The notes: a model not told the origin generated them from the sequence alone. Shown: positions 10,731 through 30,387, counted from the stretch's first letter. The stretch: DNA of 33,104 bases from Botryococcus braunii (GCA_002005505.1 KV908659.1:42501-75604); one strand, 5' to 3'. A program made the numbers and translations.

Positions 10731-12319
10731 ATACGCGCCCCTACACAATTTCCTCGACTATTATGAGCAACACCTTGTCCAGCACTAGTGAATGCATTCA
10801 AATTGAACTAGAAGCATTAGCAAAAAATGTAATCAAATGTACCATACAGTCAAAGATGCTCACCAGAAACAGTATCCCGCCTTTGACAGGACGCTTGTCC
10901 ATCCATCGCACCAGCTCTTCAAAGTGCTTCCTATCCTGCCCCAGGAACTCCACTCCTCAGGACGGTGAGAGAAGCAAATCCATGGTGCACGGCTCCATAA
11001 GGCATCCAATCTGCATGAAATGTTGGCCAGGTTTCTGCAGAGCATCCTAAATGCACAGTATGGACGTCTGAGAATATGCAGATGGTCCCTCTCGCATACA
11101 GGGAACAGTAAGCAAGAAACAGCTCATCAAGCCTCATCTTCTGGTTTAAATTCCGGACTCCACAGCTGAGACATGTAGGCCACCTGTTACAGATGAAGCA
11201 GCCCCAGCAACTCAGACGGTAAAGGTTTCGCCTGGTTACTGGACAGATTGCGCACACTCTCGGCCTTTAAACCAATAAACTTTTTAAATGTTGTCAGAAG
11301 GACAAGATCTCCTGGAGACCTATAACACCGTGGGATCCAATACTGACAAGAAGAAAGTGGGTCTGATAAGTATCAAAGAAACTGTCAAACCCTTGATAAC
11401 TCATTACGCCAAGGTGACCGTGCCTCCTTTGACTCCTCCCACCCAAGTATTATGAACCACTGTTGCATTCTTCAATTATCCCTCCTTTCAAGAAGCTCTC
11501 ACACTGTGTCCCCCACACGTCACATGCACAACACAGCACTACATGGTGAAGGATCCCATGGTGCATTCCTTCAAATGCTACGCAAAATGCAGGTCCCAGA
11601 TAGATTCTGCACTCCTCTAAGACCACCAACTGAAATGCTCTTGAACTCTCTGCTTCTACAGTTGACAATCCTCTACACTCAGCCTCCACAGCCACACATT
11701 TAGTGAGCATACAGGCTCATACTGCAAGACTGCGCCCTTCTGTTGGAACAAAACAGATCAGGCGCTTTTGAGCACCTAGAGGCTTAAGAAAATCCAAACG
11801 CTCTTCCAGTGATCACAATGGAGTTGTTCCTGAGAGAACGCATGAACTGGACAGTGGGAAAGGGGGAAGACGGAGAACACCCACAAGCAATGACGATGGT
11901 ACCCACTGTACACCTCCGGTTACCATCTGTGACGCGAACAGAAGTGCGCAAATCACTGTGAAGGCAATAGCAAAGCGTGGTGTTTGCTGCAATCGACCCA
12001 TGTATCCTGCCGGAGCTCCAGCTGTCATGGGTCCAGGGGACCCTCCTCCGGCGGCTCTTGCCAGTCCCCGATGAGATGAAAAACAAGACCCCAACCCCTT
12101 TGACAAGCATGAGATGCAAGATCTGACCCATCCAACCTCGTTGGTCCAGGCCAGCCACTGAGGCCGGTTGACCCCTCCGCGGGATTTTGCCTCGGTTGCA
12201 GTGCTACATTTGGTGCCTGATGATGAGGCCTCCCGAGCCTCATCGGCAGCATTAATGACTGCTGATGGAGAAGTGGGCGTGCAAGTCCCAAGAAGCTGCA
12301 TGCTGGGGCCACGCAGCAT
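8547..12319 (-). CDS. TVP38/TMEM64 family (VTT/DedA domain) membrane protein
   Basis: Exons in coding order: 12319-11914, 10955-10864, 10197-10052, 9963-9800, 9350-9143 and 8700-8547. Phases agree throughout, giving about 389 residues. After a low-complexity N-terminus comes a membrane segment (FAIAFTVICALLFASQ), then the VTT domain: a hydrophilic FEELVRWMDKRPVKGG lead, AFPGAFLAVAAGAIFG, the IGTTIGQTVAFIVGRYLLRR glycine-rich helix, the hallmark LLRLSPIIPWNVLNYALAVTGV, and a last hydrophobic helix (SIVIVVISGVLLIAVV). The acidic cytosolic tail ends GKHIPFL. Relatives (TVP38, TMEM41, VMP1, bacterial DedA) are Golgi, ER or plastid membrane proteins; several act as lipid scramblases, so a membrane-lipid role is an inference. 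The exon 1 donor and start ATG are the weakest points: an extra intron or upstream start within 11914-12343 is possible. Three of its five introns carry long CA/GT arrays. Confidence 0.87.
9008..9098 (+). repeat. (GT)n microsatellite in the last intron of the TVP38-like gene
   Basis: About 40 GT units run into a GC-alternating end (GCGCGCGCGTGC). It lies within the intron 9142-8701; on the transcript it reads CA. Confidence 0.96.
9533..9701 (+). repeat. (CA)n microsatellite in intron 4 of the TVP38-like gene
   Basis: About 80 CA units with two small interruptions (AAATACAC near 9611 and CAGACAC near 9637) are preceded by alternating GC/CA sequence. On the transcript it reads GU-rich, inside the intron 9799-9351. 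Confidence 0.96.
10596..10730 (+). repeat. (CA)n microsatellite in intron 2 of the TVP38-like gene
   Basis: About 65 CA units with two CATACA interruptions (near 10672 and 10690) lie inside the intron 10863-10198. Confidence 0.96.
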
Positions 12320-13412
12320 TGGCAACGATGTTTGGCAACCCACTGCGCTTGGCCCGCACAGTCATGCCCTCTTGAAGGCTGTTGTTATCTCAAGGCAGGA
12401 CCACCATATGGCCAGGAAGTCTGACATCTTAGCCCACGTGTCGCATGATATCGAAGAAGGCAGAAACGCTGCGTGAATGGCATTCCGCCAATACCCGCCT
12501 TCCACTTGATATTACTAGCCCTGCCCTTTAGAGAGTTGTTATTCCCAATCTCAGTGATCCACTGCCTGCACATAAGTCACAGTCATGCATCCATGCCATG
12601 TCATCTATAACGCTTTTGCTGTGACTATGCGCATTTAGCCCAGAGCAGTCATTCCAAACTGTTACTGTCCTTGTTGGAGGAATCATCTCTACAAGCCAAC
12701 CTGTCCTTATTGATAAGTAGTTTTAAACATAAACCTTCCGTGCAAATTGTATATAGCAAGGGACGACCTGAGAAGTCATTGTGATATGAAACACCCAACT
12801 CGTCCGGCGTCCGGACTTGGTCCCTTTGACAACGTCCGGACGCCCCCAGGAAAACGAAATTGAAATTGTACAAGACTTACCAGAAATGCTATAGAAGGCT
12901 CACTTCAAGAGTTAATGTGACAGTTGCATGCAAACAATGACAGCAGTCACCCGGAGCGCAGCCACTTGCATTGAAGCAGCAAGCTGGCTTTTGACACAAA
13001 CACGTAGCATCATGTATTCCTGCACGTAATAACCACCTGGCAGCTCTTTAGCAGTGACCCTACTGCAATCAGGAGTCGCGAATTCTTGCCCGATGGGTCA
13101 TACCTGAGTCAAGGTCCGTGACGCGGCTTCTTTTAGGGATTGTACCAAAGTGCGTCCTACCAACTGTACGGTTGTATTCGCCACATGAAATGCTCCGTCA
13201 TGTCGCCTACATCTTGCCTTCCGATTGATTGTTCGCATTAGAAATAATCTTCCAGCTGCCGCTTAATACACATTCGCACTGTAACATTCATTACCATACA
13301 TTCCCAGTCGACGTTATTTGAGTCCCAAGTAGCGATGGTCCTTGATGAGTCAATCACAATGAATGCTCCGTGCCTTTGTTGAAATGTTTCTTGGTTCTTA
13401 CGAACAGTTTGT
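12320..13412. promoter_or_regulatory. Divergent intergenic region between the TVP38-like and TrmJ-like genes
   Basis: Both start codons point away from this 1.1-kb stretch, so it probably contains both promoters and 5' UTRs. CGTCCGG occurs three times within 39 bases (12801, 12808 and 12833). The last copy lies in the perfect palindrome CGTCCGGACG (12833-12842), and GTCCGGAC recurs at 12809-12816, so the words look like binding sites of a dimeric factor. No TATA box was assigned and no further gene was recognised. Confidence 0.45.
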
Positions 13413-17545
<4,133 letters not shown>

Positions 17546-17727
17546 CGCATCAATGTTAAGGTCTGCATACATCAGTCAGCTGCTTTAGCTGGAGATGATA
17601 AAGCAGTTAAATGTGTTATAATCATGGGTGTTCAGGGCCCCTGGCTTCTGCGGATACCTAGAAACCAAGTGACTAAGCCTTTCTTTGAAAAAAGTGTTTC
17701 CACATTCCCGGGTTCCGATATGCACAT

Positions 17728-17732
17728 TGTAA
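17728..17732 (+). terminator. Candidate TGTAA polyadenylation signal of the TrmJ-like gene
   Basis: TGTAA occurs about 180 bases after the TrmJ-like stop codon. Confidence 0.45.
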
Positions 17733-18570
17733 CAAGACTGATAGCTATAGGCCAATGTCCAAGGAAAATGTCCAATTGATGTCTTCGAAAATGATTTCCA
17801 CACGATGATCGCGATGACTTAATATGATTTTGTGTTTGTGGGTGGGGTAATAGGCAGAATTGCATTACTTGTGGCTGCTTTTGTCTTAAATGAGTGAGGG
17901 TGCGATATTTCGAAATTTGACTCCCATGCAAACACAGACATCCTGCTTTTCACGAAACAGCCAGGCCACATCGACGCGTTTCAGCGTTGGTGGCGGGGAA
18001 CATGCAGCACAAAACACACCGGCATGGATGTCTTGCATTGTTCGCACGTTCATACTTCTTGGAAGAAAATGTGAAGTATACTTGTATCCGTCATCCCTGT
18101 GCCAAAAATGTCGCATTGCGAAACGACTATGACTGGGAGAAAATGCTGAAGCGCTATCAGGGTATGACCAGTACAATCGTGGTTTTATATTGGTAGTGTA
18201 TCGGAGAATTGAGGGTCCTAGGGTTTATTGAAGGGTTTTTTATGCCGCCAGGGGGCTCCCCTGAGGAGGTTCCACAGGTGCGTATGGCGCTGCATCTAAT
18301 CCTCAGAATATTGGGGTGGAGTTCATCATCCTTTTCTCAAATGCAAGAGGGGCGTCGCAAACCTACTTAGACTTAAAGATGTAGCATATCCTAACTGCAA
18401 ACCACGTATTCTACATGCTGGTACGGGAAAGCCAGGGGCTACGGTCAGACGTGATGGTGAACCATGAACCCTGACATGACAAGGAAAGGGGGAGGGGAAA
18501 GAAACAGAAACGACGGACCGTCATGAAAAAGGAGGGAAAATGAGCAACAAAAGACAGGTGCGAGTATAGA

Positions 18571-18616
18571 GGCGGTGGGGGGGTGGGGAGGGAGGGGGGG
18601 AGAGAGAGGGGGGGGT
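18571..18616 (+). other. G-rich quadruplex-prone tract
   Basis: Runs of 2 to 8 G separated by single T, A or AGAGAGA spacers (GGCGG, a seven-G run, TGGGGA, GGGA and two longer runs) meet the usual pattern for a G-quadruplex on the plus strand. Its complement would be i-motif prone. Confidence 0.6.
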
Positions 18617-18972
18617 GAAAGGTGAAATAGGTGAAATAGCCCCATATCACGCACACCCGACGAAAGCACAAGCACAGTGAGTACACGGTGAGGAAGGGGA
18701 GAGGATATATGCACCACGCCAAGGTCGTACCCAGGGCTTGTCAAGGAAGAGTGAAATTTATTTTGCGGGAAACTGTCTGCTACAAACCCCACATCTGAGT
18801 ACGTCGTTCTTGATCAGTACATCGTAGAAGTAGATCGTTCTTGGGAATGTGTCAGAAGCTGGAAGCTACCCTGAGAACTCCACCTCGCTTGGAATGAGGT
18901 GCATGCCTGTAGGACAGTTGTCTATCAAGTTGATCGGGTGCCGTGTATACCAGGGAAGATCCGTAGTAGGCG

Positions 18973-19023
18973 GTACAAGCTGTACCAGATATTTGTCCTG
19001 TACAAGCTGTACCAGATATTTGT
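18973..19023 (+). repeat. Two direct copies of a 24-base word
   Basis: The word starting GTACAAGCTGTACC and ending ATATTTGT is present at 18973-18996 and 19000-19023, a 27-base period. Each copy carries the inverted repeat GTACA-AGC-TGTAC. The period is a multiple of three. Confidence 0.85.
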
Positions 19024-19216
19024 GGGTGGTGAACCGCGACTGATATACAGGTATCGTACTGCGGTTACCTGTTTCCGCATTTCCTCGTCGGGTTCAATTG
19101 CGGAAAATAATTCCGCACAATCCCGCCGCATATGTGCACAACACCCCGCTGGCACCCATGTGATCCCACGGGCATCACATGAAGGGTTTTGTCCAAAATT
19201 ACCAAGTACCAGGGTT

Positions 19217-19388
19217 GAAGCTTCGAAGCGAGACGGGCCGTCTCAGACGGCTACGCACCTCACCTCAGGTGACGTCGTGAGAGGCCGCTGCAGCGGCGCT
19301 GCTTCACGGACGCTTCGTCGAGGTCGGCGTGGGACCCACGTGGTCTAATTTTCCGACGCCCTGACGCGCCTGCATCGTCCCCACGTGG
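19217..19388. promoter_or_regulatory. Palindrome cluster with two G-boxes upstream of the PHT4-like gene
   Basis: About 315-485 bases before the start codon are GAAGCTTC (19217-19224), GCTTCGAAGC (19220-19229), GAGACGG-G-CCGTCTC (19230-19244), a CACCTCAGGTG near-palindrome, TGACGTC (19270-19276, an ACGT-core site of the bZIP type), the perfect palindrome GCCGCTGCAGCGGC (19284-19297), and two G-boxes CCACGTGG (19336-19343 and 19381-19388). G-boxes bind bZIP and bHLH factors, often in light-responsive promoters of green organisms. Function here is inferred from position and motifs. Confidence 0.5.
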
Positions 19389-19701
19389 CACCCAGTTACA
19401 GCAACGTGACGAGCATATGCTTGAATGTCAGACATAGAACCTACGGGCTGTGCTTAGTGGGAAATTACTCACGCTGGACAACACCGTTCGAGTTCTGGAG
19501 CAATAAAACACGCGGCTGAAAGCCTGAGACTTGGCAACTACTTTACGCTATCTTGGCCTCGGCATTTTCTTGCAGTCTATGCACTTTGGTGTTGTTTGAT
19601 GTGAGATATGTATTGGGTTAAGTAGTAGACAGCTTAAGGCTTTCAGAGGAGATAGTCGGAAGAGGACGGTTTTTGTTTGAAAAGCGTCTTCCTTCTTGGC
19701 A

Positions 19702-22700
19702 ATGTTGATTGAGGAAGCTCTTTCCAGCTCGAGGGAGCTCGGGTGTCCTTCGAGATATCAACGATGCCGGTATGATAGATTCAGGAACGTGTCGTTGCGA
19801 AAGGGTTTTAACGTACTTGCACCAACGACCGTTTGTTGTAGGGCTCCCAGGTCCAAGGAGGCTTACAGATTGCGAGTGTTGGGGAAAACTCGGTCGCTAT
19901 CTCGCAAGTCATCGGCAGCCGGCAGTGAAGAGGCGTGGCAAAGTGAATTTTTGCCTGGGAGTGGAGCTGCAAGACCCCTACAACTACATGCGGGCCATAT
20001 TAGGGCCGTGCGGTCATCCATTAGAACAGTGGAGGCTGAAGCAGAAGTGTTGTCAGTCCCTGGGAATACCGACCGCCTATCACCGGAAGGAACTGTTTCA
20101 CAGCCGAAGTGGATCTCAGATGTGACTTCACAGTGGGATCAATTACCAGGCAGATATAAAGTCGTATTCGCTACGTCAGTAGCGTTTGTGATCTGCAACA
20201 TGGTATGGCCTGTTCGGTCGGTCGGTCGGCTGCCGGGATGCAGCTGTTCCTGTGTCCGTAAGTGATCCAGTTTGGTTCATCCCTGTGTCTGATCTGACGT
20301 AAGCCGCCTTTGACTGCAGGATAAAGTGAATATGAGCGTGGCTATCATTCCCATGGCACAAGATTTTGGATGGTCATCTACTGTTTCAGGAATCGTCCAA
20401 TCCGCATTCTTTTATGGGTATCTGGTAACACAGATCCCGTCAGGCTACATTACTTCCAAAGTGGGCGGAAGAAGAGTTCTGCCTGCTGGCGTGGGAGTCT
20501 GGTCAGCTGCAACAGCAGCTGTGCCGCTGCTGGCTGGAACAATGCCGGGTAGGTAGCGTTTGCCATGTTTATCAATTTCTGTATATATACGCTGTACAGT
20601 GCATTGATTTTTTTGAGCTGCTCAGGTCTCTTCTTCTCACGGGTATTGGTTGGTATGGGAGAAGCTGTGGCCCCATCATCAACTACAGATATGATCGCTC
20701 GCACAATTGCCACAGAGGAGCGCTCTAGAGCTATTGCCTTCTCATTTGGGGGACTGCACGTGGGGTCTTTGTTGGGATTGCTGCTTGCTCCGTATCTGAT
20801 TGAGCACTTCGGCTGGCCATCGGTGAGTGTTTGCTTTCAATAATGACCTGGAGCAGCGTCTTACAATTGTAGATGCCATCCTTGTGTTCTGCCTAATGTG
20901 ACTGAACCGCTCCAACTCCATGGTTAAGGATCGGGAATTTGTGTACAGGGGATTTGTGGTCGTATGGTCTGCATAAACCCGCGTTCATATGTCCAATTGC
21001 CACTTAGGGACAACGCTGTAGCTGAAAGCAGAGGGCTGTGTATCCGAGGCTGTAGATTACTGCTGCAGCTTTGTGCTCCCATGAACTTCATATTGCGCTT
21101 CTGTGAAGGCCTGTAATGCAGATGGTCATGAAGGCTTAATTATGAAGCATGGTGTCGGGCCCTTTTGTGTGCACGAGTGCTCGATGTGGATATCCATTGT
21201 GCGCGTTTCCATTAAAGCCAGGAACTATTTCGTTAAAGGTAGCATGTCAGTATTTGCTGGCTAAGGCAGCGGTTTTCCCTGATGTTTTGGCTTTTGTGGC
21301 TTGGCCAGCTGTATTGCGAAGTAGGAGAGGTGTGCAGTTACCTAAGTCGGACATGTATTGAGATATGGATTTACCAATTTGTGGATCTGTGGCATCAGGC
21401 ATGTGCGGGTTTTGCAGGTTTTTTATGGTTTTGGAGTCATGGGGCTCGCTTGGGTCATCTGGTGGGAGAAACTTGTTGCAGATATGGCTGGCCAGGAACC
21501 ACAAGTCATCGAACAGTTGCAGGCTTCTTCACCAATTGGCACAGTTGGGCAAGCTGAGAACGAAACAGTTCCATGGCGTGCATTTATAAGGAACAGACCT
21601 CTGCGAGCCCTGGCATATACTCATTTCACAAACAACTGGTAAGTTGATTCCAGCTGCATCGTTTTGTGTGCGCTTCCTGCTTGGCATTTCCAAAAAAATG
21701 TTGTTTTGCGTATGTCAGCATGTCTACGACGACTATCGAAAAGTACAGTGGCTGATCTTTTACGTGACGTGCAGGTTTCACTATACAATGATGGCGTGGC
21801 TTCCGACGTACTTCACCGATACCCTTTCACTGAATTTGACTCAAGCTGCTCAGATGTCGTTGTTACCGCCAGTTGTGTCTATAATTGCCTCTTCCATTGC
21901 TGGCCCTTCTGCTGATTATCTCATATCTGCTGGGTGGGACGTGATTGTTGTGAGGAGGCTAGCCCAGGCAGTTGCATTCCTTGGACCAGCAGCGTGCTTA
22001 ACAGCAGCGTCGACTGTTGCAGCTGGGGACAATGCACTGACAGTAGGTACAGGATTAGCAACCCCATCTTTTGTGAGACAGCACCTGATGTCAGGCTCAA
22101 ATTGAAAGCTGCAATCTGAGCAATTACCTACATCTTAGGTTTCGCGGGTCTCTTTTGATCTTGCTTGGTTTGATAAACAGTATCTTAAGCTAGACCAGTT
22201 CTGCCCTTTGGTGTACGGTATGTTGGATTCTCTCTTCATGCATGTGTATTGAGGGGAGGGTTAGGCTCTTGCATGGATCCTTGTTGGCATATTTAGCTAG
22301 GGGCATTGTGTTCTGGGTTGGGGGGCGGTTGATGGTTGTTTGAGGGTGTTGTCTCTATACAGGATGCGCTGGGTGAATTTATGCTCTGCTCCTGACGTAG
22401 AGGTGCTTGTTTGCAGGTTTGATTGCTGCGGGTCTGGGGATTTCCAGTTTTTCCCTGGCAGGCCTTTACAGTAACCATGCAGATTTGTCTCCTCGGTACT
22501 CACCACTCCTTTTGGGGATGACCAACACAATTGGAGCCATCCCAGGCATCGTCGGAGTCATGATCACTGGTGCACTTCTTGATCAGACTGGATCATGGCC
22601 CCTGGCGCTCTTTGCACCCAGTGTCTTTTTTTTCCTGACAGCTACTGCAGTGTTCACCATTTATGGAAGTGCGGAGCAGCAGGACTTCGGTGAAGCGAAC

Positions 22701-23688
22701 AACGAACCATTCTGGTAAGGCCTGTAACCTCACTGAGGTTTGCTCACCTAGGGCGTGGTTTTGGTGTGGGTGAGGGCGACACTGTTGCGTGGTAGGATGT
22801 CTGCTATGAGGATAATGTTGTTGTGGCTCAATATTAGTTCTTTTTGTATTGTATGAGCTTCAAATGTAGGCTTGGCACTTGGTGACAATATGCAGCCGTG
22901 TCTGTCTGTTTCTTGTAAGAGCAATCTCTGCACATCTTCCAAGAGCGCCAAGCTAGATTAGGTGCAACACCTCGGTGATCACTTAGGACCTGCATTTTAT
23001 TCCCGCCTCATGATTTAAGAGGAATTTCATTCCGGAGTCTAGAGACATCGTATATGCTTCAAATATTGTGCAAAGGGATTTCCAGTCTGACATAAGGAGA
23101 AGTCTGAGATGAAAAGAAACTTATGACTAACAACTACAACTTTCCAGATGTCTGTGCCTGCCATAAGTGGTGAATTGTGCTTGCATTGTTGGGTTGGGCT
23201 AAGAACTGGGTCAATTATATTTCAAGGCGTTTTTGGGAGTGGGTCTTCCATGGCTGACATGTATTAACACTGAACTTTTGGATTGCTCTGCGATGTTCTT
23301 GCGTAGATTCATGATTGTCTCGTGTTGTCTGAATGAATTCTTCTAGAGCCTGTATGTCTGCTTCTGGTAAATCTGTGGGAAAGGTTTGCGGGCATGAAAG
23401 TCTAGGTGTGCATAAAGCTCAGGAGGCGACGCTCAATATCTACTAAGAAAAGCGCATGCGTTAGCATTTGCAGAAATTGTGGCAGCTGCCCTGGTTCTTC
23501 TAGGTATTTAGGGATGTGCACAGCAGTTGCAGAGTAGATGGTTGCTTGTTACATTTTCGCTTTGGTGTAGTAGTTCGCAGAGTTTTATAGTTACATAAAA
23601 CAGCTGGGGTGACACAATTGACGATTGAATGTGTGACTGCAGGTTTGAAGAGAGGATCCAAGAGTACTTAAAGGGGAAGAGGGAATGA
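19702..23688 (+). CDS. PHT4/ANTR (SLC17-type) plastid anion/phosphate transporter
   Basis: The seven exons are 19702-20202, 20320-20548, 20626-20822, 21418-21638, 21775-22046, 22417-22714 and 23643-23688. All introns are GT-AG with agreeing phases, giving about 587 residues. The plant ANTR signature is built across the first splice: VFATSVAFVICNM then DKVNMSVAIIPMAQDFGW. Other family blocks are GYLVTQIPSGYITSKVGGRR, RVLVGMGEAVAPSSTTDM, ERSRAIAFSFGGLHVGSLLG, the loop VPWRAFIRNRPLRALAYTHF, TMMAWLPTYFTD, and GMTNTIGAIPGIVGV in the C-terminal half. The product is a 12-helix major facilitator protein. Family members move phosphate, ascorbate or other anions across plastid or Golgi membranes; substrate is not predictable here. 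About 140 residues rich in serine, arginine and alanine precede the first helix and fit a chloroplast transit peptide plus linker. The ATG at 19702 is the first in the open frame. The tail ends IQEYLKGKRE. Confidence 0.92.
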
Positions 23689-24067
23689 TTCTATGATGTT
23701 GATTGCCCTCTGTGAGCAGGGTGCAAATACATCCAGTATCTTAGAACTGTGGACACCCGTATGTGCCAGGGTCCACCTGCACATTTGCGAAAGGTCTTGT
23801 ATCTGTCATGTATTGATTGCAATTTTTGAAACTGAAGGATATCAGTTATTGCCTGTGGAGCACCACAAAAGCATTCTTTGGGCGGGGGAGGGGCATTGGT
23901 CTTGATATGTTTGGGGCCGTTATTGGGCTCTCCTTGTATGGGTTTTGGCGATTGCACCTATTGCTGCCCGAGCCTCTTAAGTTCTGAATAATTATCCCCA
24001 GCGCATACGGCAACTTTTTAAAGAGTTCTGCATTGCGGGAGAGCACTTGTTCGCATGTTGCGAATCG

Positions 24068-24072
24068 TGTAA
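24068..24072 (+). terminator. Candidate TGTAA polyadenylation signal of the PHT4-like gene
   Basis: TGTAA occurs about 380 bases after the stop codon; no nearer TGTAA was seen. Confidence 0.35.
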
Positions 24073-25177
24073 CACTACGCGTTTGTGAGGATGGGGCATA
24101 GACCCTTGGGATGACATGGATCACCATAAGGGGTTGGTCTGCATGGTTGCGTGACCTGTGCCTGTGTGGCTTAAATTAAAAAGAGGTGGGGGTGGTCGTG
24201 TGTTGCAGTATGCCACTGCCTAGTGGTGCTGTTAGGGGTTTCACAAATGTAGGTGGGCCCCTACTTTGAAAATGATGGTCTGTGGTTGGTCGTCAATGGC
24301 CCTAGGTCGACTGAGCACACTGCAGGAATTGGGCATGACAGTGGATTTGAAACTCAGAGCGGCATCTGTTGTTATGTTTTTGGGGAGAAGCTTCTCCAGC
24401 CATGTGAACAGATAATGTGACTGAATGGCGCAAAACGTTTTTTTGGACGTTGGTGTTTTAAGGGAGTGGCATACATGCGAGTAAGGCAATGAGGTTCTTG
24501 GAGAACTTGAGTCGCTGAGATGGGGAATGAACTGTGAGACGAAGGTACTGTAGCGCTCAATATGTTGGGTATTCAGTCGGATCAGGGTGGGGTCGCCCAG
24601 TATACCTGGGAACTTCCTGATGGGGGTTGAGAAGCCTTATAGAACGGAGAAAGTAGACAAAGAACGTTGTGATGTGATGAACATTATTAATGCAAACAGG
24701 GCGTTGTCCTTTAACAGAGATGGAGCTAGTGTTAGAATATTGCTGAAGTGTCTTGAAGTAGTTACATTGATTTACTCTCCATGAGGAAAAGGGGTAGCTA
24801 GCACTCTTCAAAAACGGCAGTGTGGAGGATGTATGTTTGTAGCAGTCTTATCAACATTTGGAAGAGGGTTAGAACGGTTAGTATGCTGGACAGAAGCTTG
24901 GTGCCTGTTAAGAGAAACCTTGCTGAATGTCCGAGATTCTTGCCCGACTGATGTGTTCTGCCATTAGAATTCATGGTCGTCAGCATACTTTTGAGGATAG
25001 ATGCTAGTGCTATTGTGGCTGGAAATTTGGATCAATATCACAGTCAGATTGAACTTAGTGCTGAGCACCGGTTCATAGCACGGGAATTGAAAGTAGTAAA
25101 TCTTTGTCTGCAAAGATGGTAGAATGTTCAATGACAAAATTCCATACCGTCCTCATTCACTCACGCACGCGTTCTCG

Positions 25178-25275
<98 letters not shown>

Positions 25276-25357
25276 ACGAGCCACAGTCTTTTTCTGCAAA
25301 GGTGGTAAAATGTTCAATGACAAAATTCCATACCCTCCTCATTCATCCACGCACGCG

Positions 25358-25433
<76 letters not shown>

Positions 25434-26275
25434 ACGAGCCACAGTCTTAAATAGGCATGTAGTGGTTGGCATCATGTAAGAACTTTGCCCCAGTTTCAAA
25501 CATCTGAGAGGGGTGGTCAGGAGATGAATTAAGGATGATGATTAAAAAACCAGGCTCCGCTTTCTGAAATATAATTGTTGGGATACTCAGCAGTTGTCTT
25601 GGTAGCCCAGCACATGGGGCTAGTGTGTAGTTGGAACAGACGAACACAATGATAAGTATACGATTACTATAGCCTTACACAATTGACAACAGCACGAAAC
25701 TTACAAAAACAAACTTTCAGAAATTTCATTATCTTAAAACACTAGTAGATAGTTGCTCTGTTTAAATAGCTGTGTCTATGCGACAAAAAGGCATCCCGAT
25801 TCTTCTTCTCCAGGTACGGCTAAAAAGTGTTTTTGCCGCAGCAAATACAGTCAACCATGGTGGTTCAAATCACAACCCACATCGTATATCACTCCTCAAA
25901 GACCAAATAGGGCCTGCAATAAACTCCTGAAGAGTGTAGATCTACCCAGGCATTATGGCTCAGACACCGTCACACTTGCAGGCCTGACACACAAACGTTT
26001 CATCTTGGCCAGCCGGAACACTCTTAACATGCAGGTGCCCACTGCATATGCAGCGGCGAGTACACACACAGCATTGGCCGGTAAAGTCAGAGGAATCATT
26101 CCTGTTCTCATTCCGCAAAGATGATAGCCTAATGCTGCTCAGATGCACAGCCTCTGTACTCCCAACACATGCAAGTCCATGAGGTATCAGTGTAAGTAAT
26201 AGCAGTCTCATATCCCAACGCCAACCGCAGAACGAGCATTCAAAGACAGGTCTGGGTCAACTCCGCAGACTTTGA
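24073..26275. other. Tail-to-tail interval between the PHT4-like and SLC43-like genes
   Basis: No coding exon is recognised. The interval should contain both 3' UTRs and a duplicated compound microsatellite (25101-25444). The open frame at 25753-26124 has no family resemblance that I can see. Confidence 0.55.
25101..25444 (+). repeat. Tandem duplication of a unit carrying a (CA)n(GA)n array
   Basis: Unit 1 (25101-25286) and unit 2 (25287-25444) share about 80 bases of non-repetitive sequence containing ATGTTCAATGACAAAATTCC and CACGCACGCGTTC. In each, (CA)n, then (GA)n, then GAGCACGAGCCACAG follow. Units differ by point changes (for example GATGGTAGA versus GGTGGTAAA) and by array length, which explains 186 versus 158 bases. 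This is a real segmental tandem duplication, not only a microsatellite. Confidence 0.93.
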
Positions 26276-29770
<3,495 letters not shown>

Positions 29771-30102
29771 CTCCACCACTTCAGATCTCAGATAAGCAGA
29801 TACAGGAGTTGGGGTGATCATATGTACTACAAGACGATGCATTTGATCTCAATGGTCAACACTGTAGATCAGACATAACCTAGGCCCTCGCACTTCGTGT
29901 CCAGAATTGCCTTACACAACACTTAAACGACCAACAATCATGCAAGTGCAAAGTAGCAACTCTTGTCACCCCAACCTGATAACAGTCCTTACACCAAAAA
30001 GACTACCGCTAGATCAGTCCGCTTCTGGGCCCCAAAACTGCATGGTAGGGCCACACAACATAGGAACACTGACAGATAATACACTCGGATTAAGACTGCG
30101 CT

Positions 30103-30334
30103 CTCACACATCAGCGCACCTGTGCGCGTGCCTGCATACGCACACTGCACAGGCAAACACACGCACAAGCAAACACGCGCACACACCAACCCCCGCAAGG
30201 GCACGCGCGCACGGGGATGCAGGCGCACACACATGCCCACGCGCGCACGCGCTTGCACACACACCAACGCTTGCGCACTCGCGCCCGCTTGCACATGCAC
30301 ACCAGCACGAACACACACACACACACACACACAC

Positions 30335-30387
<53 letters not shown>

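Larger units (their letters stand above)
17733..19216. other. Interval between the TrmJ-like and PHT4-like genes
   Basis: No gene is assigned. A possible exon-like frame on the plus strand ends near 18168 (contains YDWEKMLKRYQ before GTATGA), but it has no identifiable family. The stretch 18479-18620 is purine-rich with long G runs. Two copies of a 24-base word occur at 18973-18996 and 19000-19023. Confidence 0.5.

Noticed and set aside
17987..18168. Possible plus-strand exon ending YDWEKMLKRYQ before GTATGA
   Set aside because: No family, no partner exons and no clear acceptor; could be real but cannot be supported.
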